A stretch of DNA of 64,000 nt from Lysinibacillus_B sp050613145 (GCF_050613145.1 NZ_CP192507.1:1550001-1614000); one strand, 5' to 3'; positions 27,402-37,460 are shown, counted from the first letter of the stretch. Numbers and translations: made by a program. Notes: generated from the sequence alone by a model not told the origin.

Positions 27402-29144
27402 ATGAGTGAATGTACCACTATAGATGTGGAGAAATATAGATTGCTTTCCCAATATCCAGACTACTTAATCATGAAAATTTTCGAAAATGTTTCGGAAGGC
27501 ATTATGATTACAGATCAAGATAAAAAAATTGTAAGTGTAAATCCAGCGTTTGAATTTGTAACAGGTTATAAGAGCGAAGAAGTAATGGGGAAAAACCCTT
27601 CTATTTTACAATCGGGTATCCATGAACTTTCTTTTTATTTAGATATGTGGCGAAGTCTACATGAAAACGGAATTTGGCAGGGAGAAATTTGGAATCGTCG
27701 TAAAACAGGAGATATTTATCCTGAATGGCTCACTATTTTTTCTGTCAAAGATTCAGTAGGGAACATTACGAATTATTGTGGTATATTTACTGATTTATCT
27801 GAGCGTAAAATCGTTGAAAATGAATTAGAGAAAAGAACGTTAACGGATTCATTAACGAAAGTGTGTAATCGTTTTGCCTACTTAGAACGTATGAATACAT
27901 TACTTGAGTCTAGTACGAATTTATCGCACAATGTACAACATGCCGTATTTTTCTTAGATTTAGACCGTTTTAAACAAGTAAATGAAACACTCGGTCATAC
28001 AATGGGTGACTTATTATTAATTGAAATTGCTAAGCGGATTAAAGCACTTTTAAAAAATAAAGATATATTAGCACGATATGGTGGCGATGAATTTGTTATT
28101 ACGTTAACAAATATTGTCCATCCGCGTGAAGCAGCAAAATTTGCAGAGCAAGTGATTCGTGTGATTGAAGCGCCGATTATTATTCACGATCAGGAAATTT
28201 TTGTTTCTACGAGTATGGGCATTAGCATCTTTCCAGCAGACGGTCAAACAACAGAAGAATTAGTAAAATGTGCAGATAAGGCAATGACCTATTCTAAACA
28301 AAATGGTCGCAACGGTTTTTCATTTTATTTCGATGATTTAAGCATAGATACAAAACGCGTTCTTTTACTAGATACAGAACTTCGAAAGGCAATCGAACAT
28401 CAAGACTTCACACTTTATTTCCAACCAAAAATTGATATAAAAACAATGCAAGTGACTGGTGTTGAAGCACTTGTTCGCTGGCAAAATAAAAAATTAGGGT
28501 TTGTGTCGCCAGCTGAATTTATCCCATATGCGGAAGAAACAGGTCTAATCATCCCTATAAGTGAAATTATATTTGAAAAAGCTTGTGAAGGATACAAGCA
28601 ATTAGTGGAAGCTGGTTTTCCTAAAATACCGATTGCTATTAACGTATCGAGTATTCATTTCCAACAACAAAACTTTTTAGATTCAATACAAGCAATGCTA
28701 GAAAAAAACAATACTTCTGCTCAAAACTTTGAAATTGAAATGACAGAACGTACTGTTATGAATAGTGCGGCGGAAACGATCAGTAAGTTAGTAAAGTTAA
28801 AACAACTTGGCTTTAAACTTTCGTTGGATGATTTCGGAACGGGCTATTCATCACTTAGCTATTTAGTAAGATTTCCACTTGATGTACTAAAAATTGATCG
28901 TAGTTTTATTCAACATATTTGCTCTCTTGATGACAAACAAGCCGTTGTCGATGCGATTATTCAAATGTCGCATCGTTTAAAAATGAAAGTTGTAGCTGAA
29001 GGTGTTGAAAGTGAGCGACAAGTGGAAATATTAAAGGGAATGGGTTGTGATATTATTCAAGGATATTATTACAGCAAGCCATTGCCCATGAATGAACTGT
29101 TAGATTTTTTACAGTTCTGGGAAGTCGAACATCAAGGAAGGTAA
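27402..29144 (+). CDS. PAS-GGDEF-EAL cyclic-di-GMP enzyme
   Basis: A soluble 580-residue protein with a PAS sensor (about residues 22-135), a diguanylate cyclase domain (about 145-305) with an intact GGDEF motif in YGGDEFV, and a phosphodiesterase domain (about 320-570) with intact EALVRW, NVS, EMTE, DDFGTGYSS, KIDRSF and VAEGVE motifs. Both catalytic centres therefore look functional, and the PAS input probably decides the net effect. No membrane segment is present. It sits between rnpB and ypsC, which are adjacent in B. subtilis, so it is an insertion specific to this lineage. ypsC begins seven bases after its stop. Confidence 0.9.
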   Translation: MSECTTIDVEKYRLLSQYPDYLIMKIFENVSEGIMITDQDKKIVSVNPAFEFVTGYKSEEVMGKNPSILQSGIHELSFYLDMWRSLHENGIWQGEIWNRRKTGDIYPEWLTIFSVKDSVGNITNYCGIFTDLSERKIVENELEKRTLTDSLTKVCNRFAYLERMNTLLESSTNLSHNVQHAVFFLDLDRFKQVNETLGHTMGDLLLIEIAKRIKALLKNKDILARYGGDEFVITLTNIVHPREAAKFAEQVIRVIEAPIIIHDQEIFVSTSMGISIFPADGQTTEELVKCADKAMTYSKQNGRNGFSFYFDDLSIDTKRVLLLDTELRKAIEHQDFTLYFQPKIDIKTMQVTGVEALVRWQNKKLGFVSPAEFIPYAEETGLIIPISEIIFEKACEGYKQLVEAGFPKIPIAINVSSIHFQQQNFLDSIQAMLEKNNTSAQNFEIEMTERTVMNSAAETISKLVKLKQLGFKLSLDDFGTGYSSLSYLVRFPLDVLKIDRSFIQHICSLDDKQAVVDAIIQMSHRLKMKVVAEGVESERQVEILKGMGCDIIQGYYYSKPLPMNELLDFLQFWEVEHQGR

Positions 29145-29151
29145 TATATTT

Positions 29152-30291
29152 ATGACAAAATTTCAATTAGTTGCAACAGCAGCGATGGGTCTAGAATCCA
29201 TTGTAGCGGAAGAAGTACAAGCTTTAGGTTACGAAACACGTGTAGACAATGGGAAAGTATATTTTGAAGGTGATGAAACAGCAATCGCTCGTTGTAACTT
29301 GTGGTTGCGTGTAGCAGATCGTGTCAAGATTGTTGTAGCGCAATTTCCTGCGACAACATTTGAACAGCTTTTTGAAAGCACTAAAGCAATTGAATGGGAG
29401 CGCTATTTACCGGTCGATGCAGCGTTCCCTGTATCTGGGAAGTCGGTGAAATCTAAATTATTTAGTGTACCAGACTGCCAAGCAATTGTGAAAAAAGCCA
29501 TTGTTGAACGCATGAAATTCCATTACAAACGGTTAGGCTTTTTAGATGAATCGGGTGCAACATATAAAATTGAAGTATCCATTTTAAAAGATGTCGCAAC
29601 TTTAACCATTGATACATCTGGTGCAGGCCTTCATAAACGTGGGTATCGTCAAGTACAAGGGGAAGCCCCATTAAAAGAGACACTGGCAGCAGCATTAGTG
29701 AAAGTTTCGAAATGGAATCCGAATCGCCCGTTTGTTGATCCATTTTGTGGCTCTGGGACAATTCCATTAGAAGCGGCAATGATTGGTCAAAATATTGCGC
29801 CAGGGTATAACCGTGAATTTATCTCAGAAGGTTGGCACTGGATGAAAGCGAAAATTTGGGATGAAGTACGGGATGAAGCGGATAGTTTAGCGAACTATGA
29901 CCAACCACTCCAAATCATTGGTTCAGACATTGATCATCGAATGGTAAATATTGCACAAGAAAATGCATTAGAAGCAGGTTTTGGGGATATAATTACATTT
30001 AAACAGATGCAAGCAACAGATTTTACAACAAAAGTAGCGGATGGGGTCATGATTTCCAATCCACCATACGGAGAGCGTATAGGGGAGAAAGAAGAAATTG
30101 AACGTGTCATTCGTCAGCTTGGTGAAGTCATGGACAATTATCCAACATGGTCTGTTTATATGCTATCTTCAATGGAAAATTTTGAAGTACTTTACGGGAA
30201 AAAAGCAACGAAAAAGCGTAAACTATTTAATGGCTTTATCCGTACAGATCTTTATCAATTTTGGGGACAAAAGTCGAAGCGCGAAGATTAA
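29152..30291 (+). CDS. ypsC: THUMP-domain RNA methyltransferase (YpsC, RlmL/RlmK-like)
   Basis: A SAM-dependent N2-guanine RNA methyltransferase. An N-terminal THUMP RNA-binding domain (about residues 45-155) is followed by a class I Rossmann methyltransferase with DPFCGSGTIPLEA as the SAM loop and NPPYGERIG as the catalytic NPPY motif. 379 residues, like B. subtilis YpsC. AAGGAAGG precedes the ATG. It may be co-transcribed with the GGDEF-EAL gene upstream because no terminator separates them. Confidence 0.88.
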   Translation: MTKFQLVATAAMGLESIVAEEVQALGYETRVDNGKVYFEGDETAIARCNLWLRVADRVKIVVAQFPATTFEQLFESTKAIEWERYLPVDAAFPVSGKSVKSKLFSVPDCQAIVKKAIVERMKFHYKRLGFLDESGATYKIEVSILKDVATLTIDTSGAGLHKRGYRQVQGEAPLKETLAAALVKVSKWNPNRPFVDPFCGSGTIPLEAAMIGQNIAPGYNREFISEGWHWMKAKIWDEVRDEADSLANYDQPLQIIGSDIDHRMVNIAQENALEAGFGDIITFKQMQATDFTTKVADGVMISNPPYGERIGEKEEIERVIRQLGEVMDNYPTWSVYMLSSMENFEVLYGKKATKKRKLFNGFIRTDLYQFWGQKSKRED

Positions 30292-30358
30292 TCTAGACGG
30301 AAGGGGGTGGCTCCTTCCGTTTCGCATTGTAATTTAGGAGTTTTAAGGGAGACGTTAT

Positions 30359-32260
30359 ATGAGAGAATCTTTACCATTTGAGTTACAAAAGGACAAATCT
30401 TTCTTTGATTCATTAGGAGATTGGTTAGGGGATGTCCTATATGATGAGCTACCAGAAAAGGGCTTTGAATGCCGTGATGAACAAATTTTTATGGCGTATC
30501 AAATTGAACAGGCATTAAAGGAAAAGAATGTTTTATTTGCTGAGGCAGGGGTAGGCACAGGAAAAACAATTGCTTATTTATTGCCAGCGGTATCGTATGC
30601 TCGTTATACAGGACGTCCGGCGTTAATTGCTTGTGCCGATGAAACATTAATTGACCAGCTTGTAAAAGAAGGTGGCGATATTCATAAGCTTAAACACGTG
30701 CTAGGCTTAAACATCGATGTCCGTCTAGCAAAATCGCGGGATCAATACTTATGTTTAAAGCGTTTTGAAGAAGCGGAAAAAGTGGAGACGGATGAATGGA
30801 TTGATGATATCGCCTTTACAATCCCAGAAGAAGTATATGCTTCCGGTCCCTTGACAAAAGCTGTGCCGTACGGTGATCGCTCGGATTTCCCAACGGTTGG
30901 GGATGAAGATTGGCAAAAGGTAAATTACAATGCTGTCATGCAATGTGCTGTTTGTGATATGCGAAATCGTTGCGGTCAAACATTGCATCGGATGCATTAT
31001 CGCCAATCAACGGATTTAATTATTTGTTCGCAAGATTTCTTGATGGAGCACTTAGCAACAAAAGAATCGCGTGAGCGTGAAGGACAGTTACCATTACTTC
31101 CGGAAGTCTCGATGATGGTATTAGACGAGGGACATTTACTGGAGTATGCCGCACAAAAGGCGATGACAGTAAAAGTGCAAGCATCAACCATTGTCGGTAT
31201 GCTAGAGCGTTTAATGGTCGATGGTGTGCGTGAACGTACACTTTATGCAATGGAGCGATTACAAGATAACCATGAGCTATTTTTTGATGAATTACGCGAT
31301 TGCCTAGTGGAATCAATGGAAGACCGCAAACGTATTAATAAATCAGAACGTCTGCTGTCTTTGGGGAAACAAGTAATTGATGCTGTAGAACAACTGCTTG
31401 AAGAATTTGTATTCGAATCAGAGCTTTATATGATTCCAGAATACGAGCTAAATATGGCAGAGGAATTTTTAGAACAATATGTCGCAGCGATTCGTATTTT
31501 TGTAGCACAGGGAGATGCGGTTGATTGGTTAGAAGAAACAGATGGTGAAGAAACACTTGTTATTATGCCGCGCTTAATTACAGAGGTACTACAAGAAAAA
31601 CTATTCTCAAAAAAATTGCCGATTATTTTCTCCTCTGCAACACTATCGGTCAATAAAGATTTCTCTTATATTTCCTATAGCTTAGGAATTAAGAAATACC
31701 AATCATTTAGCGTACCATCACCATTCGACTATAGGGATGTAATGAAAATTTATGTGCAGGAGCTACCACAAGAAGAAAAGGTGCGTAAAGTGCAATCACT
31801 TCTTCGAGATGGCGAGAAAACGCTCGTGTTATTTAAGTCAAAACAAGCTATGATGGCGTTTAAATCAAGCTTATCCATTATGGACCGCATGTCAGTTGCA
31901 TTTGAAGGAGATCGGGAATTATCAGCTATCGTGCGTGATTTCCAAGAAGGCACCGTGAAAACGTTATGCTCGTACCACTTATGGGAAGGGTTAGACTTAC
32001 CAGAGGAAGCATTAACACGTGTCATTATTTTTGATTTACCATTCCCACCGTACGATCCACTATTTGATGCAAAGCGCTCCTTTGCAGAAAATCCATTTGA
32101 AGAAGTGGAACTGCCATTTATGCAACTACGCTTGCAACAAGGAATAGGGCGTTTAATTCGCACATCCAATGATTATGGGGATATTCATATTTTATTAAAT
32201 GAACAAGAGGCAACAGTAAAAGCTGAATTTGAAAGCATTTTACCGGTGGAGCCTTGTTAA
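30359..32260 (+). CDS. ypvA: XPD/DinG-family helicase YpvA
   Basis: A superfamily 2 helicase without the exonuclease domain of DinG. Walker A is AGVGTGKT (about residue 63-70), the DEAH box is replaced by DEGH, and four cysteines that should hold an XPD-type [4Fe-4S] cluster are seen: one in YLCLKRF and three in QCAVCDMRNRCG. Motif VI is QQGIGRLIR near the C-terminus. 633 residues. The position after ypsC matches B. subtilis ypvA. It is the second DinG-type helicase in this window. Confidence 0.85.
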   Translation: MRESLPFELQKDKSFFDSLGDWLGDVLYDELPEKGFECRDEQIFMAYQIEQALKEKNVLFAEAGVGTGKTIAYLLPAVSYARYTGRPALIACADETLIDQLVKEGGDIHKLKHVLGLNIDVRLAKSRDQYLCLKRFEEAEKVETDEWIDDIAFTIPEEVYASGPLTKAVPYGDRSDFPTVGDEDWQKVNYNAVMQCAVCDMRNRCGQTLHRMHYRQSTDLIICSQDFLMEHLATKESREREGQLPLLPEVSMMVLDEGHLLEYAAQKAMTVKVQASTIVGMLERLMVDGVRERTLYAMERLQDNHELFFDELRDCLVESMEDRKRINKSERLLSLGKQVIDAVEQLLEEFVFESELYMIPEYELNMAEEFLEQYVAAIRIFVAQGDAVDWLEETDGEETLVIMPRLITEVLQEKLFSKKLPIIFSSATLSVNKDFSYISYSLGIKKYQSFSVPSPFDYRDVMKIYVQELPQEEKVRKVQSLLRDGEKTLVLFKSKQAMMAFKSSLSIMDRMSVAFEGDRELSAIVRDFQEGTVKTLCSYHLWEGLDLPEEALTRVIIFDLPFPPYDPLFDAKRSFAENPFEEVELPFMQLRLQQGIGRLIRTSNDYGDIHILLNEQEATVKAEFESILPVEPC

Positions 32261-32267
32261 AATAAAG

Positions 32268-32306
32268 AGTGCAGGATAAGTGTGAATACTTATTCTGCAC
32301 TTTTTA
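32268..32306 (+). terminator. Terminator after ypvA
   Basis: AGTGCAG and GATAAG pair with CTTAT and CTGCACT, followed by TTTTTAT. Confidence 0.75.
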
Positions 32307-32389
32307 TATGTTTCATAACGCAATTAATAATTCATATACTTAAGAGAAAAGGTTTTTTCCTATATTCTGATATATAAGGTAGGGTTATG

Positions 32390-32409
32390 TTTTACATAAT
32401 GTGGTAAAA
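32390..32409. promoter_or_regulatory. Inverted repeat upstream of the BTAD regulator
   Basis: TTTTAC-N8-GTAAAA, overlapping a -10-like TAAAAT. It could be an operator, perhaps for autoregulation. The rest of the 325-base gap shows only a repeated AATCAACG word (about 32489 and 32527). Confidence 0.25.
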
Positions 32410-32585
32410 TATATTTGCGCTTTTAACGCCGTATGAGTGTGGAGAAAGAGATCCAACAAGAACAGCAAGGAACGAGCTGCTAGCGCAAATCAACGTATTC
32501 CAATGTACTCGTCAATAATAAAGGATTAATCAACGCGCTTGATAGTATATACATTACCAAATAGATAATTATGGGGGGAGAGAAG

Positions 32586-35500
32586 TTGGATATTTTATAT
32601 TCGAAAATAGTGGCGCCCAATCCGGCTGCACACTATATGCGAAAATCATCGATTATGAAAAAGTTAAAGAAAAGTAAAATTTCTACACTGACGTTGTTAC
32701 ATAGTGGTCCGGGATATGGGAAAAGCTCTTCGTTAGCCCAATATTTTGCAGATGAGAACATATTATTTAGTTGGTATCAAGTAACTGAAAATGATGATAG
32801 TATTTTGCCATTTTTAAAATATTTACATGAAAGTATTAAAACCGTTTATGCGGACTTTGAACTGCTTGACCCTACTTGGGATCAAGTGACAACTTTTTTA
32901 AAAGTAGAACATTTAAATAAGTTATTCACATTATTTTGCAATGCATTCGCTCAAATGAAACAAGAAATTTTTATTGTAATCGACGATTTTCATATTGTAC
33001 AGCATGTGTTTCAAATCAATTATGTACTGGACCAGATGATGAAATTTGCACCACCAAACGTGCACTTTGTGATAGCGACCCGCACATATCCTACATGGGA
33101 TTGTCTACATTATTTAAAAAATAAGCGTTTATTGACGATTATTTCGGAAGAAGATTTTGTATTTAATACAGATGAGATTAGCGTTTTATTTGACGATTAT
33201 TATGAAACGATCTTAACGGAGAATGAAGTAAACAGAATTTATGAAATAACGGAAGGTTGGGTAATGGCTGTAATCCTTCTTGCTATGCAAGTTGAAAGTG
33301 AGCGATATCCGTTTGATTTTTCAAAAATTACAGTGCAAGACTTTGATGAGTACTTATCATATGAGTTATTTCAGTATTTAGATTGGGATTATCAACAGTC
33401 CTTATTTAAATTTAGTTTATTTGATACATTTTCGGCTGACATTATTCAAGATATTTTTGGGGAAGAGGAAGTAGAGCGACTCGATTATATTTTAAATCAT
33501 TATGCATTTATACAAAAATTGTCTAACGATAAAGAATATCGGTTTCACAGCTTAATCAAACAGTTTTTAGTGCAACAATACGAAAAATTAAATCAACAAG
33601 ATGTCGCAAATATGCATAAAAAAATAGCCATTTATTTTATTGACAGTAACAATATTGTACAAGCTTTTTATCATATTACCCAAACAAATGATGAGCCGTT
33701 TATTTGTGAGATGTTAATTCATTATGCGGATTATTTTATGCAAGTCGGACATTATAAATGGTTGTTAGAACAAATTAAAAAATGTTCATTTGAAATGCGA
33801 GAACAGTTTTATCCGCTTTACTATATAGAGGGAGAATGTTTACGAATCGGTGCTTTTTATAAAAAAGCGAGTATGGCGTTTGACAAATGTATCGAAAAGG
33901 CAACACATCATCGGGACTTACTTTCAGTTGTTCGCTCTAAGGTGGGGCTTGCTAAAATATATGTAGATACGTTGCAACCTTCTATTGCAAAGGGTTATTT
34001 ACATGAGGCATTAGCGTTATCAGCGAAATGTCAAATGCCGAAGCAAGAATATATTCAGTTAAATCTTCAGTACGTAGAAAATTTAGTGAATATTGGGCAA
34101 GCTTATAAAGGCATTCACTATTGGCAGCAATTAAATTTAGATAATGATTTATTGCATTTAGGCAATATAGATATTCGTATGTATTTAAGACAAGGGGCCT
34201 TACATGAGGCAAAGCTACTTGCAGAGTCAAGGCTATTTGAACAACAAGGTGGGACGGTTGCTCATCGCGAAACGGATGCATTATTGTCATTGATTTATGC
34301 CATGATGGGAAATAGAGCGCGTGCTAAGGAAAGTGCTTATAGAGGCTTGCAAAACAGTACAGCGACGCATGAAGCGTTTAACATAGCTGTTGCTCATATA
34401 CGTAATGGACATGCAGAGCTATTATTAAATCCATATGACCCGTCGGAAGCGATTATGCATTATGAAACAGCAGTACAGCAAATGGAACAAATACGAATTA
34501 AACGTATTAAAGCGGAATGTTATGTAGGATTAGCGATAGCCTATGGCCGTACTGGCAATGTAATTGAAGCAAAGCGTTATGCATTTTTAGGTTTAACAGT
34601 GACGGAAAAGGTGGAAGATCGGTGGGTAACAGGGTTATTGAAACTAGCTCTTCTCATTTTGTATGTAGAAAATGACTTGATAGATGAAGCGAGACAAATG
34701 GCGAAGGAAACGCGGATTGCTTTTGAAGAAGTAAAAGATTCTTACTGTCTAATGGTTACGTATTTCTGGTCTATGTATGTAGCAATGAAAACAAATGATT
34801 TACATGAATATAATGAATGTAAGAGAATGTTTGAATCATTAATCAATCAGCATGCCTATCATTTCTTTTTATCCAAAGTTACGTTATTTGGTGCAAGAGA
34901 TTTGGTGGAAACGCAAAGAGTACTTCATTTTAATACAGGAGATCATAAGCCTGCCATCTATATAAAGCTTTTTGGACCAACATTATTTGTGAGGAACTGG
35001 CAAGCTGAGCATAAAGTATGGCATCGAGAAAAAGCGAAGGAATTATTTATCTATCTTTACCTGAATCGAAATCGATATTGCTCGAAAGAAGAAGTGACAG
35101 CTAAGCTATTTCCAAATAGTATAGAAGAAGTAGCTGTAAGGGATTTTAAAGTGGCCTATAATGCGCTATTAAAAGTGTTAGAGCCTAACAGAAGTGCACG
35201 GGAAGAACCTTTTTATATTGAGCGCAAGCAGTCCATGTATCGTATTTGCCAGAGGCCTTATATTATGAGCGATATTGAATATTTCGAACAGCTCATTTCT
35301 CTAGCCGACAGGCAAGATGATCAGTCGCTTCAAAAACAATGGCTACTAAAAGCATTACAGCAATACACAGGCGATTTATACGAAGATAGTACACATGTTG
35401 AATGGATTCAACAAGAGAGAGAACAGTACAAAACACTCTATGTAAAAACATTACAGCAATTGGCGCATATTTATTTTGAAGAGCAACAGTTTGAAAAATG

Positions 35501-35705
35501 TTTGCAGGAATGTGAAAAAATCATAGTAAAAGATCCCACTTGGGAAGAAGCGTATCGACTTATGATGTGGTGTCATTTCTATCTTGAAAATAAAGTGCAA
35601 GTTCAAAAAACATATGAACGATGCGAGAGGGTGCTATTAGAAGAGTATGAGATGGAACCGATGTCATCCACAACGGAAATTTTTGAAAAACTTATCAAAA
35701 TATAA
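32586..35705 (+). CDS. Large MalT/BTAD-type transcriptional activator
   Basis: A 1039-residue STAND-type regulator. The N-terminal ATPase has Walker A HSGPGYGKSS at residues 39-48 and a Walker B segment IVIDDFHIV. A long helical TPR-like region covers about 350-780. The C-terminal part (about 790-1039) has an OmpR/SARP-like winged helix (WHREKAKELFIYLYLNRNRYCS) and a bacterial transcriptional activator domain. Such proteins bind an inducer and ATP and then activate a nearby operon. I use the TTG at 32586 behind GGGGGGAGAG. The likely targets are the importer and acyl-CoA genes downstream on the same strand, which is an inference from position. Confidence 0.8.
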   Translation: MDILYSKIVAPNPAAHYMRKSSIMKKLKKSKISTLTLLHSGPGYGKSSSLAQYFADENILFSWYQVTENDDSILPFLKYLHESIKTVYADFELLDPTWDQVTTFLKVEHLNKLFTLFCNAFAQMKQEIFIVIDDFHIVQHVFQINYVLDQMMKFAPPNVHFVIATRTYPTWDCLHYLKNKRLLTIISEEDFVFNTDEISVLFDDYYETILTENEVNRIYEITEGWVMAVILLAMQVESERYPFDFSKITVQDFDEYLSYELFQYLDWDYQQSLFKFSLFDTFSADIIQDIFGEEEVERLDYILNHYAFIQKLSNDKEYRFHSLIKQFLVQQYEKLNQQDVANMHKKIAIYFIDSNNIVQAFYHITQTNDEPFICEMLIHYADYFMQVGHYKWLLEQIKKCSFEMREQFYPLYYIEGECLRIGAFYKKASMAFDKCIEKATHHRDLLSVVRSKVGLAKIYVDTLQPSIAKGYLHEALALSAKCQMPKQEYIQLNLQYVENLVNIGQAYKGIHYWQQLNLDNDLLHLGNIDIRMYLRQGALHEAKLLAESRLFEQQGGTVAHRETDALLSLIYAMMGNRARAKESAYRGLQNSTATHEAFNIAVAHIRNGHAELLLNPYDPSEAIMHYETAVQQMEQIRIKRIKAECYVGLAIAYGRTGNVIEAKRYAFLGLTVTEKVEDRWVTGLLKLALLILYVENDLIDEARQMAKETRIAFEEVKDSYCLMVTYFWSMYVAMKTNDLHEYNECKRMFESLINQHAYHFFLSKVTLFGARDLVETQRVLHFNTGDHKPAIYIKLFGPTLFVRNWQAEHKVWHREKAKELFIYLYLNRNRYCSKEEVTAKLFPNSIEEVAVRDFKVAYNALLKVLEPNRSAREEPFYIERKQSMYRICQRPYIMSDIEYFEQLISLADRQDDQSLQKQWLLKALQQYTGDLYEDSTHVEWIQQEREQYKTLYVKTLQQLAHIYFEEQQFEKCLQECEKIIVKDPTWEEAYRLMMWCHFYLENKVQVQKTYERCERVLLEEYEMEPMSSTTEIFEKLIKI

Positions 35706-35718
35706 AAGCACTTGGGTT

Positions 35719-35763
35719 GTCCCAAAAGTTACGATGCAATGACTTTTGAGGACGCCTTTTTTA
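35719..35763 (+). terminator. Terminator after the regulator
   Basis: GTCCCAAAAGT pairs with ACTTTTGAGGAC (small bulge), then CGCCTTTTTT. Confidence 0.7.
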
Positions 35764-36004
35764 TTTTAGAACTCGTAATGAGCAAAAATGCATCATAAAA
35801 ATACCTGCTAAATAGTAAAAGATATTAAAAGAAGTATAATCTTAGCCTCCGCACTTTGCCACAGCCTACACAGGAGCTAAAACAGGCGTGGCCTGTTTGG
35901 ATCTCCTGTTACGGCTCCTGTGGCTATGGCGTGCTACGGCGAAAAAAGTTACTACTTCTTAATGTTTTGAAAATGGATTTTACTTATCTTAAACATACTA
36001 ACAT

Positions 36005-36047
36005 TAGTAGTACAAACCACGGCCATGGTTTGTGCTACTATTTTTTT
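36005..36047 (+). terminator. Strong hairpin with T-run upstream of the IS110 gene
   Basis: A 15-bp stem with one G-U (36005-36019 with 36026-36040), a 6-base loop, then seven T. No gene ends here, so it may insulate the IS110 element from outside transcription or mark its left part. Confidence 0.6.
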
Positions 36048-36056
36048 ATAGTAGAA

Positions 36057-36230
36057 GTGAAGGAAAGCCGAACAGCCCCTGGGATCATTTAAGAATCCGT
36101 ATTAAAAACCGGCTCACTTCACACCCTTATTTGAATCAGTTTAGTATGTTGGGTCCAAGAGATCGTGTATAAGAAAATGGAATCGATAAGGCACTGTGAA
36201 GACTTCTAAGATTGGCTGAAAAGGAGAAAA
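36057..36230 (+). ncRNA. Structured leader of the IS110 element, candidate bridge RNA
   Basis: The roughly 170 bases before the transposase have no gene but can fold: GTGAAG (36057-36062) pairs with CTTCAC (36117-36122), and GCCG (36067-36070) with CGGC (36110-36113), closing a loop of about 39 bases. IS110-group elements are known to encode a bridge RNA in this non-coding left end that pairs with donor and target DNA. The pairing bases and true ends cannot be fixed from one copy. Confidence 0.35.
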
Positions 36231-37460
36231 ATGATGAAACATGTGATTGCATTAGATGTCAGTAAAGGAAAAAGTACAGTAGCGATTTACGATCAATACC
36301 GTCAATGTCAATTTGAAGGTGAGTTGTCTCATACACGTGTAGATTTTGAACAACTGCATAAACGAATCGAAGAAATTAAGCGGATAGATGGACAAGCACC
36401 TGAAATTGTCTTTGAAGCAACAGGTGTCTATTCAAAGCCTGTGGAAGCGTTCTTAAGGGCGTACGGTCATACATATTGTCGAATGAACCCACTTGAGGCA
36501 AACCTTCAAATGGCTAAGATGCGCCGAAATAAAACCGATATCAGCGACGCACATGAATTAGCCAAAACCCATTTCAAAATGGAACGCGAACCAACCTATG
36601 TACAGGATGATTATTACGAACAAATGCGCGCACTTACACGATATTATGATGAAATTGATGAGGAAATCACGTTGTTAAAAAATCGTATGCATGCGCTTTT
36701 GCATAGTAGTTTTCCAGAACTTGAAACCCTGATTACACCACGTTCGGCACTCTTTTTAAATATTGTCCAACTGTATCCACATCCGGGTATTTTATTAGCC
36801 CATTCGAAAACTATGATTAAGAATCGGTTGAAAGCCAATACACGAAAAAACCTTTCGTTAGCACGTGCAGAAGAAAAAGCACAATTATTATTAGAAGCTG
36901 CTCAAAATAGTTATCCAGCGATCAAAGCGAGCGATATTCGGTGTGATCAAATTCGAGACTATGCGACCCGTATTATGGATTTAGTGGAAAAGAAAGAAAC
37001 GCTTGTGAAGCAAATGGTAGAAATGTCACAAGAACGAAAAGAATATCATGTGTTTCGTTCTATTCCCGGTGTTGGAGATACAACAGCCTGTCGATTGATT
37101 GGTGAATTAGGCGATATTCGACGCTTTCAAAATGCGAAACAATTAAATGCCTACGTAGGAATTGATATTATGCGTTATCGATCTGGCAACACACAGTACC
37201 GTGATCGGATCAATAAAAGAGGTAATAAGGAACTGCGGAAAATCTTATATTTCATGATTTGTACGATGATTACATTGCGGAGTAAGACAAATAATCATCT
37301 TGTGGATTATTACGATAAATTAAAAACGCAACCTCAGAGAAAGCCTCATAAGGTCGCGATTGTGGCATGTATCAATAAGTTTCTGAAAATGGCGTTTCAG
37401 TTAATGACACATGGCACTCTGTACGATTATGAGTCCGCACTACCAGCTCAGAAATCGTAA
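36231..37460 (+). CDS. IS110-family transposase
   Basis: A 409-residue recombinase of the IS110 family. The N-terminal RuvC-like domain shows the DEDD set Asp9, Glu62 (in VFEATG), Asp103 and Asp106 (in KTDISDAHEL). The C-terminal Tnp domain carries the helix-hairpin-helix IPGVGDTTA and the probable catalytic Ser318 in MRYRSGNTQ, followed by RGNKELR. AAAGGAG precedes the ATGATG start. The gene looks intact. These enzymes move without classical terminal inverted repeats and are guided by an element-encoded RNA. It sits inside MITE-like copy III. Confidence 0.92.
   Translation: MMKHVIALDVSKGKSTVAIYDQYRQCQFEGELSHTRVDFEQLHKRIEEIKRIDGQAPEIVFEATGVYSKPVEAFLRAYGHTYCRMNPLEANLQMAKMRRNKTDISDAHELAKTHFKMEREPTYVQDDYYEQMRALTRYYDEIDEEITLLKNRMHALLHSSFPELETLITPRSALFLNIVQLYPHPGILLAHSKTMIKNRLKANTRKNLSLARAEEKAQLLLEAAQNSYPAIKASDIRCDQIRDYATRIMDLVEKKETLVKQMVEMSQERKEYHVFRSIPGVGDTTACRLIGELGDIRRFQNAKQLNAYVGIDIMRYRSGNTQYRDRINKRGNKELRKILYFMICTMITLRSKTNNHLVDYYDKLKTQPQRKPHKVAIVACINKFLKMAFQLMTHGTLYDYESALPAQKS

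Noticed and set aside
35856..36092. 78-residue open frame before the IS110 gene
   Set aside because: It covers module B of copy III and the hairpin at 36005; composition and lack of a ribosome site speak against a gene.
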